DNA of 64,000 bases, taken from Afipia massiliensis (GTDB taxonomy: Bacteria > Pseudomonadota > Alphaproteobacteria > Rhizobiales > Xanthobacteraceae). The stretch covers positions 248,001 to 312,000 of the forward strand of contig NZ_JACHIJ010000001.1 in assembly GCF_014203115.1 (NCBI RefSeq), in the 5' to 3' direction. Below are positions 28,169 through 36,430 of this stretch, piece by piece (position 1 is the stretch's first letter; each line of letters starts with the position of its first letter). The position numbers were made by a program, and so were the translations under genes. The notes below the pieces were generated by a model. The model searched no databases. It was not told the origin of the DNA and was given only the letters and a program-made list of their open reading frames with translations.

Positions 28169-28939
28169 ATGCAAACGATCAACGACTATTGCAACGTCAC
28201 CCGTCGCGACAACGGCATCGCACAATTAACGATCACCAACGCCGGTCCACTCAACATCATGAACTCGGCAGTAATCCATGGCGTTCGCGAAGGGCTGGAA
28301 TTGCTTGGGAAGGACCGCGACGTCCGCGTGTTGATTGTCAGGGGTTCCGGCGAGACAAGCATGATCGGCGGCGCGGACATCAAGGAGATGGCGACACTCG
28401 ATCAGGTCTCGGCTGAAAAATTCATCACCGGGTTGCGCGACCTCTGCGAAGCTGTCCGGCAGTTTCCAACGCCGGTGATTGCGCGGCTGCGCGGATGGTG
28501 TCTCGGAGGCGGACTTGAGTTTGCCGCAGCATGCGATCTGAGGATCGCATCGCAAGAGGCGAAGTTCGCAATGCCGGAGGTCAAGGTTGGTATCCCCTCG
28601 GTGATCCACGCGGCCCTGTTGCCAAGGTTAGTTGGCTGGGGACGTGCGCGCTGGCTAATCCTGACTGCGGCCACGATCGATGCGCCGACCGCATTGAACT
28701 GGGGACTTGTCGATCAGGTCGTCTCCGAAGCCGATCTTGACGAGGCGATCACAACCGCAGCCTCCGCCATCGCGGAATGCGGACCGGAAGCCATGCGAAA
28801 TCAGAAGGCCCTCTTGAGGGAGTGGGAAGAACTCCCACTTACGGAATCGATCAATCTCAGTGTCGGCGTGTTCGGGAAGTCGTTCCTGACGGGCGAACCC
28901 CAGCGCCACATGCAGGCTTTTCTCGACAGACGAAAATAA
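28169..28939 (+). CDS. Enoyl-CoA hydratase/isomerase family protein
   Basis: This 256-residue crotonase-family protein is the right length for a simple hydratase. The oxyanion-hole segments are SMIGGADIKEMA and WCLGGGLEFAAACDLRIAS, followed by AKFAMPEVKVGIPS, where the glutamate corresponds to one catalytic acid. It may hydrate an enoyl-CoA such as methacrylyl-CoA, filling the step missing from the neighbouring valine operon, but that is inference. I start at ATG 28169 since upstream sequence in frame looks non-coding. Confidence 0.88.
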   Translation: MQTINDYCNVTRRDNGIAQLTITNAGPLNIMNSAVIHGVREGLELLGKDRDVRVLIVRGSGETSMIGGADIKEMATLDQVSAEKFITGLRDLCEAVRQFPTPVIARLRGWCLGGGLEFAAACDLRIASQEAKFAMPEVKVGIPSVIHAALLPRLVGWGRARWLILTAATIDAPTALNWGLVDQVVSEADLDEAITTAASAIAECGPEAMRNQKALLREWEELPLTESINLSVGVFGKSFLTGEPQRHMQAFLDRRK

Positions 28940-29041
28940 CTCATCCGACGCACGAAAATAATTCATGCGAATTTTGGCATACCAAGGCATGTTTTAAACG
29001 CTGGGCTGCTTGTCCGGACTCGATTCATGCTTTTATTGTCC

Positions 29042-29070
29042 GGACGCGGATTGCAATTTCCGCGTCCTTT
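29042..29070 (+). terminator. Probable terminator between the hydratase and thiolase genes
   Basis: GGACGCGGA (29042-29050) pairs perfectly with TCCGCGTCC (29059-29067) around TTGCAATT, followed by TTTCAT. It lies about 100 bases after the hydratase stop and 60 before the thiolase start, so it may end the first transcript or act as a leader hairpin for the second. Confidence 0.65.
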
Positions 29071-29130
29071 CATATGATGCATGTCATCTAACACGGTCAG
29101 GCTCCGTGCGCGAACCAGGAGAGCAGTTGC

Positions 29131-30324
29131 ATGTCCACGTCCGATCCCGTCGTCATCGTTTCCGCAGTTCGCACTCCCCTTGGCCGCTTTCAGGGCGACC
29201 TGTCATCGCTTAGCGGACATAATCTCGGCTCCCACGCCATCGGTGCCGCGCTGGAACGGGCCAAGCTGTCGCCCGACCGGATCGACGAGGTTCTGATGGG
29301 CTGCGTTCTTCCAGCGGGACAAGGACAGGCCCCTGCCCGTCAGGCTGCACGCGGCGCGAAGTTGCCGGACGCCACCGGCGCAACCACCATTAACAAGGTG
29401 TGCGGATCGGGCATGAAGGCCACTATGCTGGCTCACGACCTGATCAATGCAGGCTCGGCGAACATCGTTATTTCCGGCGGTATGGAAAGCATGACCAATG
29501 CGCCATACCTTCTTCAAAAGGCGCGCGGCGGCTATCGCGTCGGCCACGACCGCATCATCGATCACATGATGATGGATGGCCTCGAAGACGCTTACGAGAC
29601 CGGCCGTTCGATGGGTGACTTCGGCGAAGCCGCCGCGGAAGCCTATCAGTTCAGCCGCAAGGACCAGGACGACTACGCTGTCGAGACGCTGACCCGGGCG
29701 CGTAACGCCGTCCAGAGCGGCGCTTTCAAGAAGGAGATCGCGCCGATTTCCGTCAAGGAAAAGGCAGGCGTTCGTGTCGTTGAAAACGACGAACATCCGC
29801 TGAAGGTCGATCCGGCCAAGATTCCCAACCTGAAGCCAGCGTTCCGACCGAACGGCACCATTACCCCCGCAGCCTCCTCAGCGAACGCCGACGGTGCGGC
29901 CGCGCTGATTTTGACCCGTCGTTCGATCGCGGAACGCGAGGGCCTGCCGATCCTTGCCGAGATTAAGGGTCACTCAACGCACAGCCAGGCTCCCGACTGG
30001 TTCACGACCGCTCCCATTCCCGCGATCCGCAAACTGCTCGAGAAGGTCGGCTGGAGCGTCAGCGACGTCGATCTTTTCGAAATCAATGAAGCCTTCGCCG
30101 TGGTGCCGATGGCAGCCGCCAAGGATCTCGGAATTCCGCGCGACAAACTGAACGTCAACGGCGGCGCGTGCGCGCTCGGCCACCCGATCGGCGCAACCGG
30201 CGCCCGGCTGATCGTGACGTTGCTGCACGCGATGGAGAAGAACAACGTTCAGCGCGGCATTGCCTCGCTCTGCATCGGCGGCGGCGAAGCCACCGCTATC
30301 GCTGTCGAGCGCAAGCTCAACTGA
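29131..30324 (+). CDS. Acetyl-CoA acetyltransferase (thiolase II)
   Basis: The 397-residue thiolase has the nucleophile C91 in NKVCGSGMKA, the NEAFAVVPMAAAKDL motif, GGACALGHPIGATGARL with the catalytic His, and SLCIGGGEATAIAVE with the second Cys. It condenses two acetyl-CoA or cleaves acetoacetyl-CoA. Length and motifs suit biosynthetic/degradative thiolases such as PhaA/AtoB; no phaB or phaC is adjacent, so the pathway cannot be fixed. AGGAGAG precedes the ATG. Confidence 0.94.
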   Translation: MSTSDPVVIVSAVRTPLGRFQGDLSSLSGHNLGSHAIGAALERAKLSPDRIDEVLMGCVLPAGQGQAPARQAARGAKLPDATGATTINKVCGSGMKATMLAHDLINAGSANIVISGGMESMTNAPYLLQKARGGYRVGHDRIIDHMMMDGLEDAYETGRSMGDFGEAAAEAYQFSRKDQDDYAVETLTRARNAVQSGAFKKEIAPISVKEKAGVRVVENDEHPLKVDPAKIPNLKPAFRPNGTITPAASSANADGAAALILTRRSIAEREGLPILAEIKGHSTHSQAPDWFTTAPIPAIRKLLEKVGWSVSDVDLFEINEAFAVVPMAAAKDLGIPRDKLNVNGGACALGHPIGATGARLIVTLLHAMEKNNVQRGIASLCIGGGEATAIAVERKLN

Positions 30325-30330
30325 TCGGCC

Positions 30331-30404
30331 TAGTGGTCCGATTCTAACATTCGCATCCCGTTTCATCCGGCATTCCTGCGAATGTTAGAATCAAAGGACC
30401 ACCA
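30331..30404. repeat. Intergenic palindrome A (ACATTCGC core)
   Basis: TGGTCCGATTCTAACATTCGC on the left pairs with GCGAATGTTAGAATCAAAGG and then ACCA on the right, with about 23 bases between. It begins seven bases after the thiolase stop and would form a long hairpin. A second palindrome with the same ACATTCGC/GCGAATGT core follows. Confidence 0.85.
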
Positions 30405-30418
30405 GAAAATATGAATTT

Positions 30419-30496
30419 CTAGTGGAGTTTTGGATTTGACATTCGCTTTGAGGACTCGCTGCCGGCGGGTCGCGAATGTCAAATCCACTCCACTAG
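30419..30496. repeat. Intergenic palindrome B (ACATTCGC core)
   Basis: CTAGTGGAG, a short insertion, GGATTTGACATTCGC on the left pairs with GCGAATGTCAAATCC and CTCCACTAG on the right. The core differs from palindrome A by a covarying segment (GATTCTAA against GATTTG), so both hairpins are conserved although their sequences differ. The remaining 97 bases up to the FabF gene contain a small GC-rich inverted repeat, CACCGGCGGGATTCCGCCGGTG. Confidence 0.85.
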
Positions 30497-30593
30497 CGCC
30501 AACTTGCAATGCACCGGCGGGATTCCGCCGGTGTGCTAAGCCGCACACCCGGCAAGCGGGCTGCGTTGTCTCTCAGCAACCTGTGGTGAAATC

Positions 30594-31874
30594 GTGAAAC
30601 GAAACAGCTCCATACGACGGATCGTTGTCACCGGAATGGGCGCCGTCTCGCCGCTCGGCTGCGGCGTCGAGAGCAACTGGTCGCGTTTGATTGCCGGTCA
30701 GTCCGGCATCCGCGCATTGTCTGACAATGTCGCCGCTGACCTGCCGGTGAAAGCCTGTGGCACTGTGCCCGACATCGTTGATGATCCGGAATTCGGCTTC
30801 GATCCGGACCGCGCTGTTCAAAAGAAAGACCAGAAGAAGATGGATCGCTTTATCCAGTTCGCCATGCTGGCGGCGGACGAAGCGATCGCACAGGCCGGAT
30901 GGGCTCCTCAGGATGCGCGTTCGCGCGAACGCACGGCGACCATCATCGGCTCCGGCGTAGGTGGGTTTCCCGCCATTGTCGATGCGGTCCGCACGACTGA
31001 TGAACGCGGCGTTCGCCGCCTGTCACCGTTCACTGTCCCATCGTTTCTCGTCAACCTCGCCGCCGGACAGGTTTCGATCCGTCACGGTTTCAAGGGCCCG
31101 CTGGGTGCACCGGTGACCGCATGCGCGGCCGGCGTGCAGGCCATCGGGGACGCCGCACGTCTTCTGCTCGCGGGCGAAGCGGATGTCGCAATCGCCGGCG
31201 GAGCGGAAGCGTGTATCGATCGCGTCAGCCTCGGCGGGTTCGCCGCCGCCCGCGCGCTCTCCACCAATTTCAACGATGAACCGCAGCGTGCCTCGCGTCC
31301 TTTCGACCGCGACCGCGACGGCTTCGTGATGGGTGAAGGCGCGGGTATTGTGGTCATCGAAACGCTCGACCATGCGCTGAGCCGCGGCGCAACTCCGATT
31401 GCCGAACTTGTCGGTTATGGCACGACGTCGGATGCCTACCACATGACGGCCGGACCGGAAGATGGCGACGGCGCGCGCCGCTCGATCGAAATCGCCCTGC
31501 GCCAGGCCGGCATTTCTCCAATCGAGGTTCAGCACCTCAACGCTCATGCGACCTCGACGCCGGTTGGCGATAATGGCGAGCTCGCAGCGATCAAGGCGGT
31601 GTTTGGTACCGATGGACGGGTCGCGGTCAGTTCAACGAAGTCTGCGACGGGCCATCTGCTCGGCGCGGCGGGTGGTCTCGAGGCCATCTTCTCGGTGCTG
31701 GCTTTGCGCGACCAGATCGCGCCGGCCACGCTCAATCTCGATCACCCGGATGCTGCCGCGGAAGGCATCGATCTTGTGCGCAGTGCCGCGCGGCCTATGG
31801 CGATAGAGCACGTGCTGTCAAACGGCTTCGGCTTCGGCGGCGTGAATGCGAGCGTTTTGTTCCGCGCTTGGTAA
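30594..31874 (+). CDS. fabF: Beta-ketoacyl-ACP synthase II
   Basis: The 426-residue condensing enzyme has C177 in VTACAAG, H in NAHATSTPVGD and H in KSATGHLLGAAGG, the complete Cys-His-His triad, and the C-terminal NGFGFGGVNAS. It extends malonyl-ACP-derived chains. It is not beside acpP or other fab genes, so it is probably a paralogue rather than the housekeeping copy. It starts at GTG 30594. Paired palindromic repeats occupy its upstream region. Confidence 0.93.
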   Translation: MKRNSSIRRIVVTGMGAVSPLGCGVESNWSRLIAGQSGIRALSDNVAADLPVKACGTVPDIVDDPEFGFDPDRAVQKKDQKKMDRFIQFAMLAADEAIAQAGWAPQDARSRERTATIIGSGVGGFPAIVDAVRTTDERGVRRLSPFTVPSFLVNLAAGQVSIRHGFKGPLGAPVTACAAGVQAIGDAARLLLAGEADVAIAGGAEACIDRVSLGGFAAARALSTNFNDEPQRASRPFDRDRDGFVMGEGAGIVVIETLDHALSRGATPIAELVGYGTTSDAYHMTAGPEDGDGARRSIEIALRQAGISPIEVQHLNAHATSTPVGDNGELAAIKAVFGTDGRVAVSSTKSATGHLLGAAGGLEAIFSVLALRDQIAPATLNLDHPDAAAEGIDLVRSAARPMAIEHVLSNGFGFGGVNASVLFRAW

Positions 31875-31883
31875 CGGCGCGGA

Positions 31884-32411
31884 TCAAGTCTTCCTGACTA
31901 CCGCTCGCTTGTTCTTCGCAAGCAGATAGTCTCGCGTCACCGTCGTCGCGCCGCGCCCGGGTTTGTACATCAGCTCGTCGGAGGAGACCGCTCGGCCTGA
32001 GGTGCTCCGTACGATCAGTGGTTTGATCGCCGCGCCGCTTTCGCGATCAACAGCAACGACCGGCTCGTTGCCGGGTCCGGACACCCAGCGGTCGCCCCAT
32101 TGCATGATCGCCATCAGCGGAGCCTGAAATTCTTTCGCCTTTTGTGTCGGAACGTACTCGAAACGTGTTCCGCGTTTGCCAACGTCCATTTGCGCCAGCA
32201 TCCCCTCCTCGACGAGATGCCGCAACCGGTCGGTCAGCGTATTCCGTGCGATGCCGAGTCCGCGCATAAAGCCTTCGAACGTTCGAACACCTGCCAGCGC
32301 GTCCCGCAGGATCAGAAGAGACCACGCATCGCCGAGCACCGCGAGCGCACGCGCGACCGAGCAGTTCAGCCGTGCGAAAGAGGGTTCGCGCATACCAGTC
32401 ATTTCCTTCAT
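31884..32411 (-). CDS. HxlR-family transcriptional regulator
   Basis: The 175-residue protein has the HxlR/MarR-like winged helix with the typical CSVARALAVLGDAWSLLILRDAL and FEGFMRGLGIARNTLTDRLRHLVEEGML. About 65 extra residues follow the DNA-binding domain. HxlR proteins often sense electrophiles or oxidants. It is divergent from an enoyl reductase-like gene, with an inverted repeat between, implying control of that gene and of itself. Confidence 0.92.
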   Translation of the reverse strand: MKEMTGMREPSFARLNCSVARALAVLGDAWSLLILRDALAGVRTFEGFMRGLGIARNTLTDRLRHLVEEGMLAQMDVGKRGTRFEYVPTQKAKEFQAPLMAIMQWGDRWVSGPGNEPVVAVDRESGAAIKPLIVRSTSGRAVSSDELMYKPGRGATTVTRDYLLAKNKRAVVRKT

Positions 32412-32428
32412 TTAGTTGCTGGTTCAGA

Positions 32429-32449
32429 TTAGTTGTAATATCGGACTAA
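32429..32449. promoter_or_regulatory. Candidate HxlR operator
   Basis: TTAGT-N11-ACTAA forms a perfect five-base inverted repeat in the intergenic gap. TTAGTTG also occurs as a direct repeat at 32412-32418, 17 bases before the copy at 32429-32435. Position between divergent regulator and target gene, within 50 bases of both starts, suits a shared operator. Confidence 0.5.
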
Positions 32450-32497
32450 ACAAAACATTTTTCGCTCAGCCGCAAGCGGCGACTTTGGGAGGACACC

Positions 32498-33475
32498 ATG
32501 CATAGCGTTCAGCTCAATGCGTTCGGCAAGCCGTGGGAAGTGGTCGAAACCGTCACACTTCCCGATCCCGGCGCTCCCGGAGCCGGCGAAATCGTTATCG
32601 ATATGGAGTTCTCACCGATCAACCCTTCGGATCTCGTGCTGATGCGTGGCCTTTATGGCGTGCAGCCAAAACTGCCCGCACCCGTCGGCACTGAAGGCGT
32701 AGCACGCGTGACCAAAGTTGGTTCTGGTGTTGCCGGAATCAGGGAAGGCGATCGCGTGCTGTTTCCAAGAGGAACATCGACGTGGCTGACGCGCAGCAAG
32801 GTCAAGGCCGACGGACTGTTTGCATTGCCGGCTGATGCGGACCCGCAGCAGCTTTCGATGCTGATGGTCAATCCACCGACGGCATACCTTCTGTTGACAG
32901 AGTACGTCTCTCTCAAGAAGGGCGACTGGGTCATTCAGAGCGCCGGCAATTCTGGTGTCGGTCGTGCGGTCATCGCCATCGCTAAACAGATGGGTGTTCA
33001 TACCGTCAGCGTCGTGCGTCGTCCTGAGTTGGTCGACGAACTGAAAAAGCTCGGCGCTGACATTGTTCTCGTTGAAGGTCCTGATTTGGCCAAACGGGTC
33101 GCGGAAGCGACGGGCAAGGCGAAAATCATGCTTGCGCTCGACAGCGTTGGGGGCCCGGGTCTGATGTCGCTGAACGATTGTCTGGCCAACGGCGGTACGC
33201 TGGTCGCTTATGGTGTCATGAGCGGCGGGCCGGGTCCCTTCTTCACGGCGCCTAACATCTTTCGCGATCTCACGCTCAAAGGCTTCTGGCTGTTGAACTG
33301 GTTCAACAAGAATCCCCCGGCGCGCGTTGTTGAGGTTCAGAAGAGAATGGCCGGCTGGATCGCAGACGGAACAATCTTTACGCCCGTGGAAGCGACCTAC
33401 CCGCTCATCGAGTCCGCAGCCGCGATTTCCCACGCCGCAAAAGGTACGGGAAAAATCCTCTTTAAGGGCTCCTGA
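32498..33475 (+). CDS. MDR-family enoyl-CoA reductase / quinone oxidoreductase
   Basis: The 325-residue zinc-independent medium-chain dehydrogenase opens like mitochondrial enoyl reductase MECR/ETR1 (FGKPWEVVETVTLPDPGAPG, INPSDLVLMRGLYG, LPAPVGTEGVARV). It has the NADPH loop QSAGNSGVGRAVIAIAKQMG and no structural-zinc cysteines. It probably reduces enoyl-CoA or an unsaturated ketone with NADPH. Expression is likely governed by the divergent HxlR regulator. Confidence 0.9.
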   Translation: MHSVQLNAFGKPWEVVETVTLPDPGAPGAGEIVIDMEFSPINPSDLVLMRGLYGVQPKLPAPVGTEGVARVTKVGSGVAGIREGDRVLFPRGTSTWLTRSKVKADGLFALPADADPQQLSMLMVNPPTAYLLLTEYVSLKKGDWVIQSAGNSGVGRAVIAIAKQMGVHTVSVVRRPELVDELKKLGADIVLVEGPDLAKRVAEATGKAKIMLALDSVGGPGLMSLNDCLANGGTLVAYGVMSGGPGPFFTAPNIFRDLTLKGFWLLNWFNKNPPARVVEVQKRMAGWIADGTIFTPVEATYPLIESAAAISHAAKGTGKILFKGS

Positions 33476-33605
33476 CGGTGCGCTTCAAGAACCTCTGGAT
33501 GGACTTGAGCAATGCGCTCCCCGTCGAACCAGCGATGCATGGAAGGCTTGCCTGTTCAGCGCCGCCGGACTGGCCTAGAAAGAACGGGCATCACCGGAGC
33601 GCCCC

Positions 33606-34469
33606 ATGACCCAGTCCGCCATCGACGACCGCAACGCCGATCAGATCGCCTACTGGAATGGTCCTGCCGGCCGTCACTGGACCGATCGGCAGCAACTTCA
33701 GGATGTCGTCCTTGGGCCTGTGTCCGAAGTCCTGATCGATCGTGCCGCCGTCAAAGCCGGTGAAACCGTGATCGACGTCGGCTGCGGCTGCGGAGCCACC
33801 TCTTTCGATCTTCTGAAAAAGGTTGGCCCCGCTGGGCGCGTCATCGGTGTGGACATTTCCGAGCCCATGCTGGGCCGGGCCCGAGAGCTTGCGCCCGCGG
33901 GTGCGCCGGTCGAATTCATACTGGCCGACGCGACGGTTTACCCATTCGCTCCGGCGAGCACGGATCTGCTGTTTTCCCGGTTCGGCGTGATGTTCTTTGC
34001 ACACCCCTCGGACTCCTTCGCGAACATGCGCAAGGCATTGCGGCCGAACGGCCGCCTTGCGTTCGCTTGCTGGCGCACGCCGCGCGACAACCCCTGGATG
34101 ATGCTCGGCCTGCAGGAAGCGTACAAACATGTGCCGAAGCTTCCGGAAATGAAGCCGGACGATCCGGGTCCCTTCTCGTTTGCCAGCGAGGACCGTGTTC
34201 GCCGCATTCTTGACGAGGCTGGCTTCGCCAACATCGGGATGGAGCGGATCGATCTATCGCTCGACATCGCGACCGGCCGCGGACTTGAAGCCGCCATTGA
34301 GACGACTCTTGCTATCGGCCCCACCAGCCGCGCGCTTGAGAACCAGCCGCCTGACAAGATCGAAGCGACCACGCAATCGCTTCGCTCCGCACTCGCCGCG
34401 CATCAAAAAGGCGACACGGTCCCGCTCGGCGGCTCGATCTGGATCGTGACCGCAGCAAACGGCCGCTAG
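33606..34469 (+). CDS. Class I SAM-dependent methyltransferase
   Basis: The 287-residue protein has the SAM motif I VIDVGCGCGATSFDLL, motif II around VIGVDISEPML, and ILADATVYPF with the acidic residue, followed by FSRFGVMFFAHP and LRPNGRLAFACWR. These features match UbiE/Coq5-like methyltransferases. The acceptor is unknown. It stands alone; the 130 bases before it and 109 after it show no other gene. Confidence 0.92.
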   Translation: MTQSAIDDRNADQIAYWNGPAGRHWTDRQQLQDVVLGPVSEVLIDRAAVKAGETVIDVGCGCGATSFDLLKKVGPAGRVIGVDISEPMLGRARELAPAGAPVEFILADATVYPFAPASTDLLFSRFGVMFFAHPSDSFANMRKALRPNGRLAFACWRTPRDNPWMMLGLQEAYKHVPKLPEMKPDDPGPFSFASEDRVRRILDEAGFANIGMERIDLSLDIATGRGLEAAIETTLAIGPTSRALENQPPDKIEATTQSLRSALAAHQKGDTVPLGGSIWIVTAANGR

Positions 34470-34578
34470 CCTTCCAGCGTCGTCGCGGCCTTCGTCATCG
34501 TTGCTTGCCCACCGCAAATCGGAACCTATCGCCGCTTAGGGCGATTATCCGAGGGCAGTATCAATTGCGGAGACAGTT

Positions 34579-34812
34579 ATGGCGCGGAAATATTCAAAGG
34601 CCGCAACGAAAAAAGTCGCGCGTGCATTGCACAAGCGAAAGGGCACGTTGAAGAGCGGAAGATCGGGCAAGACGGTCAAGAGTCGAAAGCAGGCAATCGC
34701 TATCGGCCTTTCCGAAGCGCGAAAGGAAGGGAAAAAAGTGCCCGCGAAGAAGTCCGTAAAGAAATCCCGCACAACAAAACCAGCGAAGAAAGCCAAGCGA
34801 TCGAAATCATAG
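34579..34812 (+). CDS. Small lysine-rich basic protein, histone H1-like (DUF6496-type)
   Basis: The 77-residue protein is very rich in lysine, serine and arginine. The central SRKQAIAIGLSEARKEGKKVP resembles a conserved motif of small rhizobial proteins grouped as DUF6496, and the C-terminus is a K/A/T/S tail like those of bacterial H1-type proteins. It probably binds nucleic acid. Spacing from an upstream purine-rich stretch is poor, but the codon pattern and family resemblance support it. Confidence 0.8.
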   Translation: MARKYSKAATKKVARALHKRKGTLKSGRSGKTVKSRKQAIAIGLSEARKEGKKVPAKKSVKKSRTTKPAKKAKRSKS

Positions 34813-34966
34813 CTTGCGGCTCAACTCCTCCGACGATGGTTGAAAGCCACACCGCGCGGATAATACGAAGCATAGGAAGGGGTTATCCGCAGGAACGCGT
34901 CTCCCCCCGCTCGACAAGGCCAAAACGGGCTTTTAGTCTGCGCCAAACTCGAAACGGGGATAGGAG

Positions 34967-35539
34967 ATGCGACGCGGGATCTGTTGTGCGCTGGCGCTTG
35001 CGGTTGCCTTGTTCTCGCAACCCGCAACAGGCTTCGCACAGACTGACTCCAGCGCGGAAATCACCTTCTGGAATTCGGTGAAGGACTCGCGGAATCCTGC
35101 TGAAATCGCGGCCTACCTCGACAAGTATCCAAACGGGAATTTCGCTCCGCTTGCCAAAATTCGACTTGAATCGCTCAAGCCGAAAGCTCCAGCACCGCCT
35201 GCCGAGCAATGGGCCGCTATCGGCTTTGCGGCGCGCGGAGCATGGGGTGCGGTGTGGCAAAAGGCGACGCGAGATGAGGCAGAGGCGCGCGCATTGACCC
35301 TTTGCGTCAACAACGGCGGCCGCGGCTGCAAGATTTCCTCAACAACCAAATGTGGCGCGATGGCCTTCTATACCACCCGCATTCGGCGGACCCGTTACTG
35401 GGGGGCATACACCGCCGAAGCCGCAACGCTCGGTCAGGCTATCGATGCCGCCTCGGCGCGCTGCCGCAAGGAGGGCCGCAGCCCCGCGGATTGCAACATC
35501 CGCGCCTCGTTCTGCGCCGACGGCAGCCACAAAAGCTGA
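34967..35539 (+). CDS. Exported DUF4189 domain protein
   Basis: The 190-residue protein has a Sec signal peptide (MRRGICCALALAVALFSQ, then GFAQ). A short helical segment (about 28-65) resembles the caspase-associated or SPOR-like helix EITFWNSVKDSRNPAEIAAYLDKYP. The C-terminal DUF4189 domain runs from about residue 82, with WGAVWQKATRDEAEARALTLC and a set of cysteines likely to form disulfides. Function unknown, periplasmic. GGGGATAGGAG precedes the start. Confidence 0.85.
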   Translation: MRRGICCALALAVALFSQPATGFAQTDSSAEITFWNSVKDSRNPAEIAAYLDKYPNGNFAPLAKIRLESLKPKAPAPPAEQWAAIGFAARGAWGAVWQKATRDEAEARALTLCVNNGGRGCKISSTTKCGAMAFYTTRIRRTRYWGAYTAEAATLGQAIDAASARCRKEGRSPADCNIRASFCADGSHKS

Positions 35540-35551
35540 TCGCCCCGGCAT

Positions 35552-36430
35552 CTACTCTGCCGGGATCACATCCACCGCTACAGCCAATTTTTGTTTGCGC
35601 GACCCGACGATCACACCATCAACCGGCGAAACATCCGTGTAATCGCGGCCGACGGCCAAAACGACATGGTCGTTGCCAATCACCAGATCGTTGGTCGGAT
35701 CGAAGCCCATCCAGCCGATCTCCGCCCCGCACCAAACCGAGACCCATGCATGCGTGGCGTCCGCGCCCTGAAGCCGTGGTCGGCCCGGCGGCGGCGTGGT
35801 TCGTAGATAGCCGCTGACATAGGCTGCCGGCAGCCCAAGACCGCGCAGTCCTGCGATCATGACGTGTGCAAAATCCTGGCACACTCCGCGCCGGTTCTCG
35901 TAAACGTCCCGCAGTGGCGTGGAGATTTCCGTCGCTTTTGGATCGTAGACAAAATCCTGATTGATCCGCCACATCAAGTCTGCAGTCGAACCGAATATCC
36001 CGGCATCCGACGGAAAACTTGCCGCTGCATACTCCGTGACCGGTGACAGGATGGGCACCAGTGGGCTTGCGAACAGGTAGCCCACCGGAGAACTCGCCGC
36101 GAGGCCATTCGTCGTGAACGCCGCCTCGCGCACCTTCTCCCAGGGCGGAGATTTCATGTCGCGAGGTGGCGCGGCACGCGCGACATCCACGCGCGATCGC
36201 GCATCGATACGCAAAACACGATGAGCAGCCTCGATCACGATGCTTTCGGTACGGATTCCGAAAAAGTCCGTCCTCACCGTGCGCTCCAGCGGGCCCGGTT
36301 TAATCTCGACGCTATGCGAGATCAATTGCTGGCCATCACCAGTTTTCGGTTCAAGCCTTAGTGAACACCGCGCGAAGCTGACTGCGCTTTCGTAAGAGTA
36401 CGTCGTGACATGACGGATGTCGTAAATCAC
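35552..36430 (-). CDS. Transglutaminase-like protein
   Basis: The 292-residue protein has the bacterial transglutaminase N-terminal domain (about 1-90) and a papain-like core with the triad C184 in RRGVCQDFAHV, H227 in DATHAWVSV and D244 in GFDPTND. It may act as a peptidase or amide-forming enzyme; it has no signal peptide. A GTG start overlaps the upstream ATP-grasp/alpha-E stop by four bases. It forms a conserved three-gene operon with 36427-38934 and 38987-42319. Confidence 0.93.
   Translation of the reverse strand: MIYDIRHVTTYSYESAVSFARCSLRLEPKTGDGQQLISHSVEIKPGPLERTVRTDFFGIRTESIVIEAAHRVLRIDARSRVDVARAAPPRDMKSPPWEKVREAAFTTNGLAASSPVGYLFASPLVPILSPVTEYAAASFPSDAGIFGSTADLMWRINQDFVYDPKATEISTPLRDVYENRRGVCQDFAHVMIAGLRGLGLPAAYVSGYLRTTPPPGRPRLQGADATHAWVSVWCGAEIGWMGFDPTNDLVIGNDHVVLAVGRDYTDVSPVDGVIVGSRKQKLAVAVDVIPAE

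Noticed and set aside
30331-30496. Possible CRISPR-like array
   Set aside because: Only two elements, each an internal palindrome with different arms, no uniform repeats and spacers, and no cas genes.
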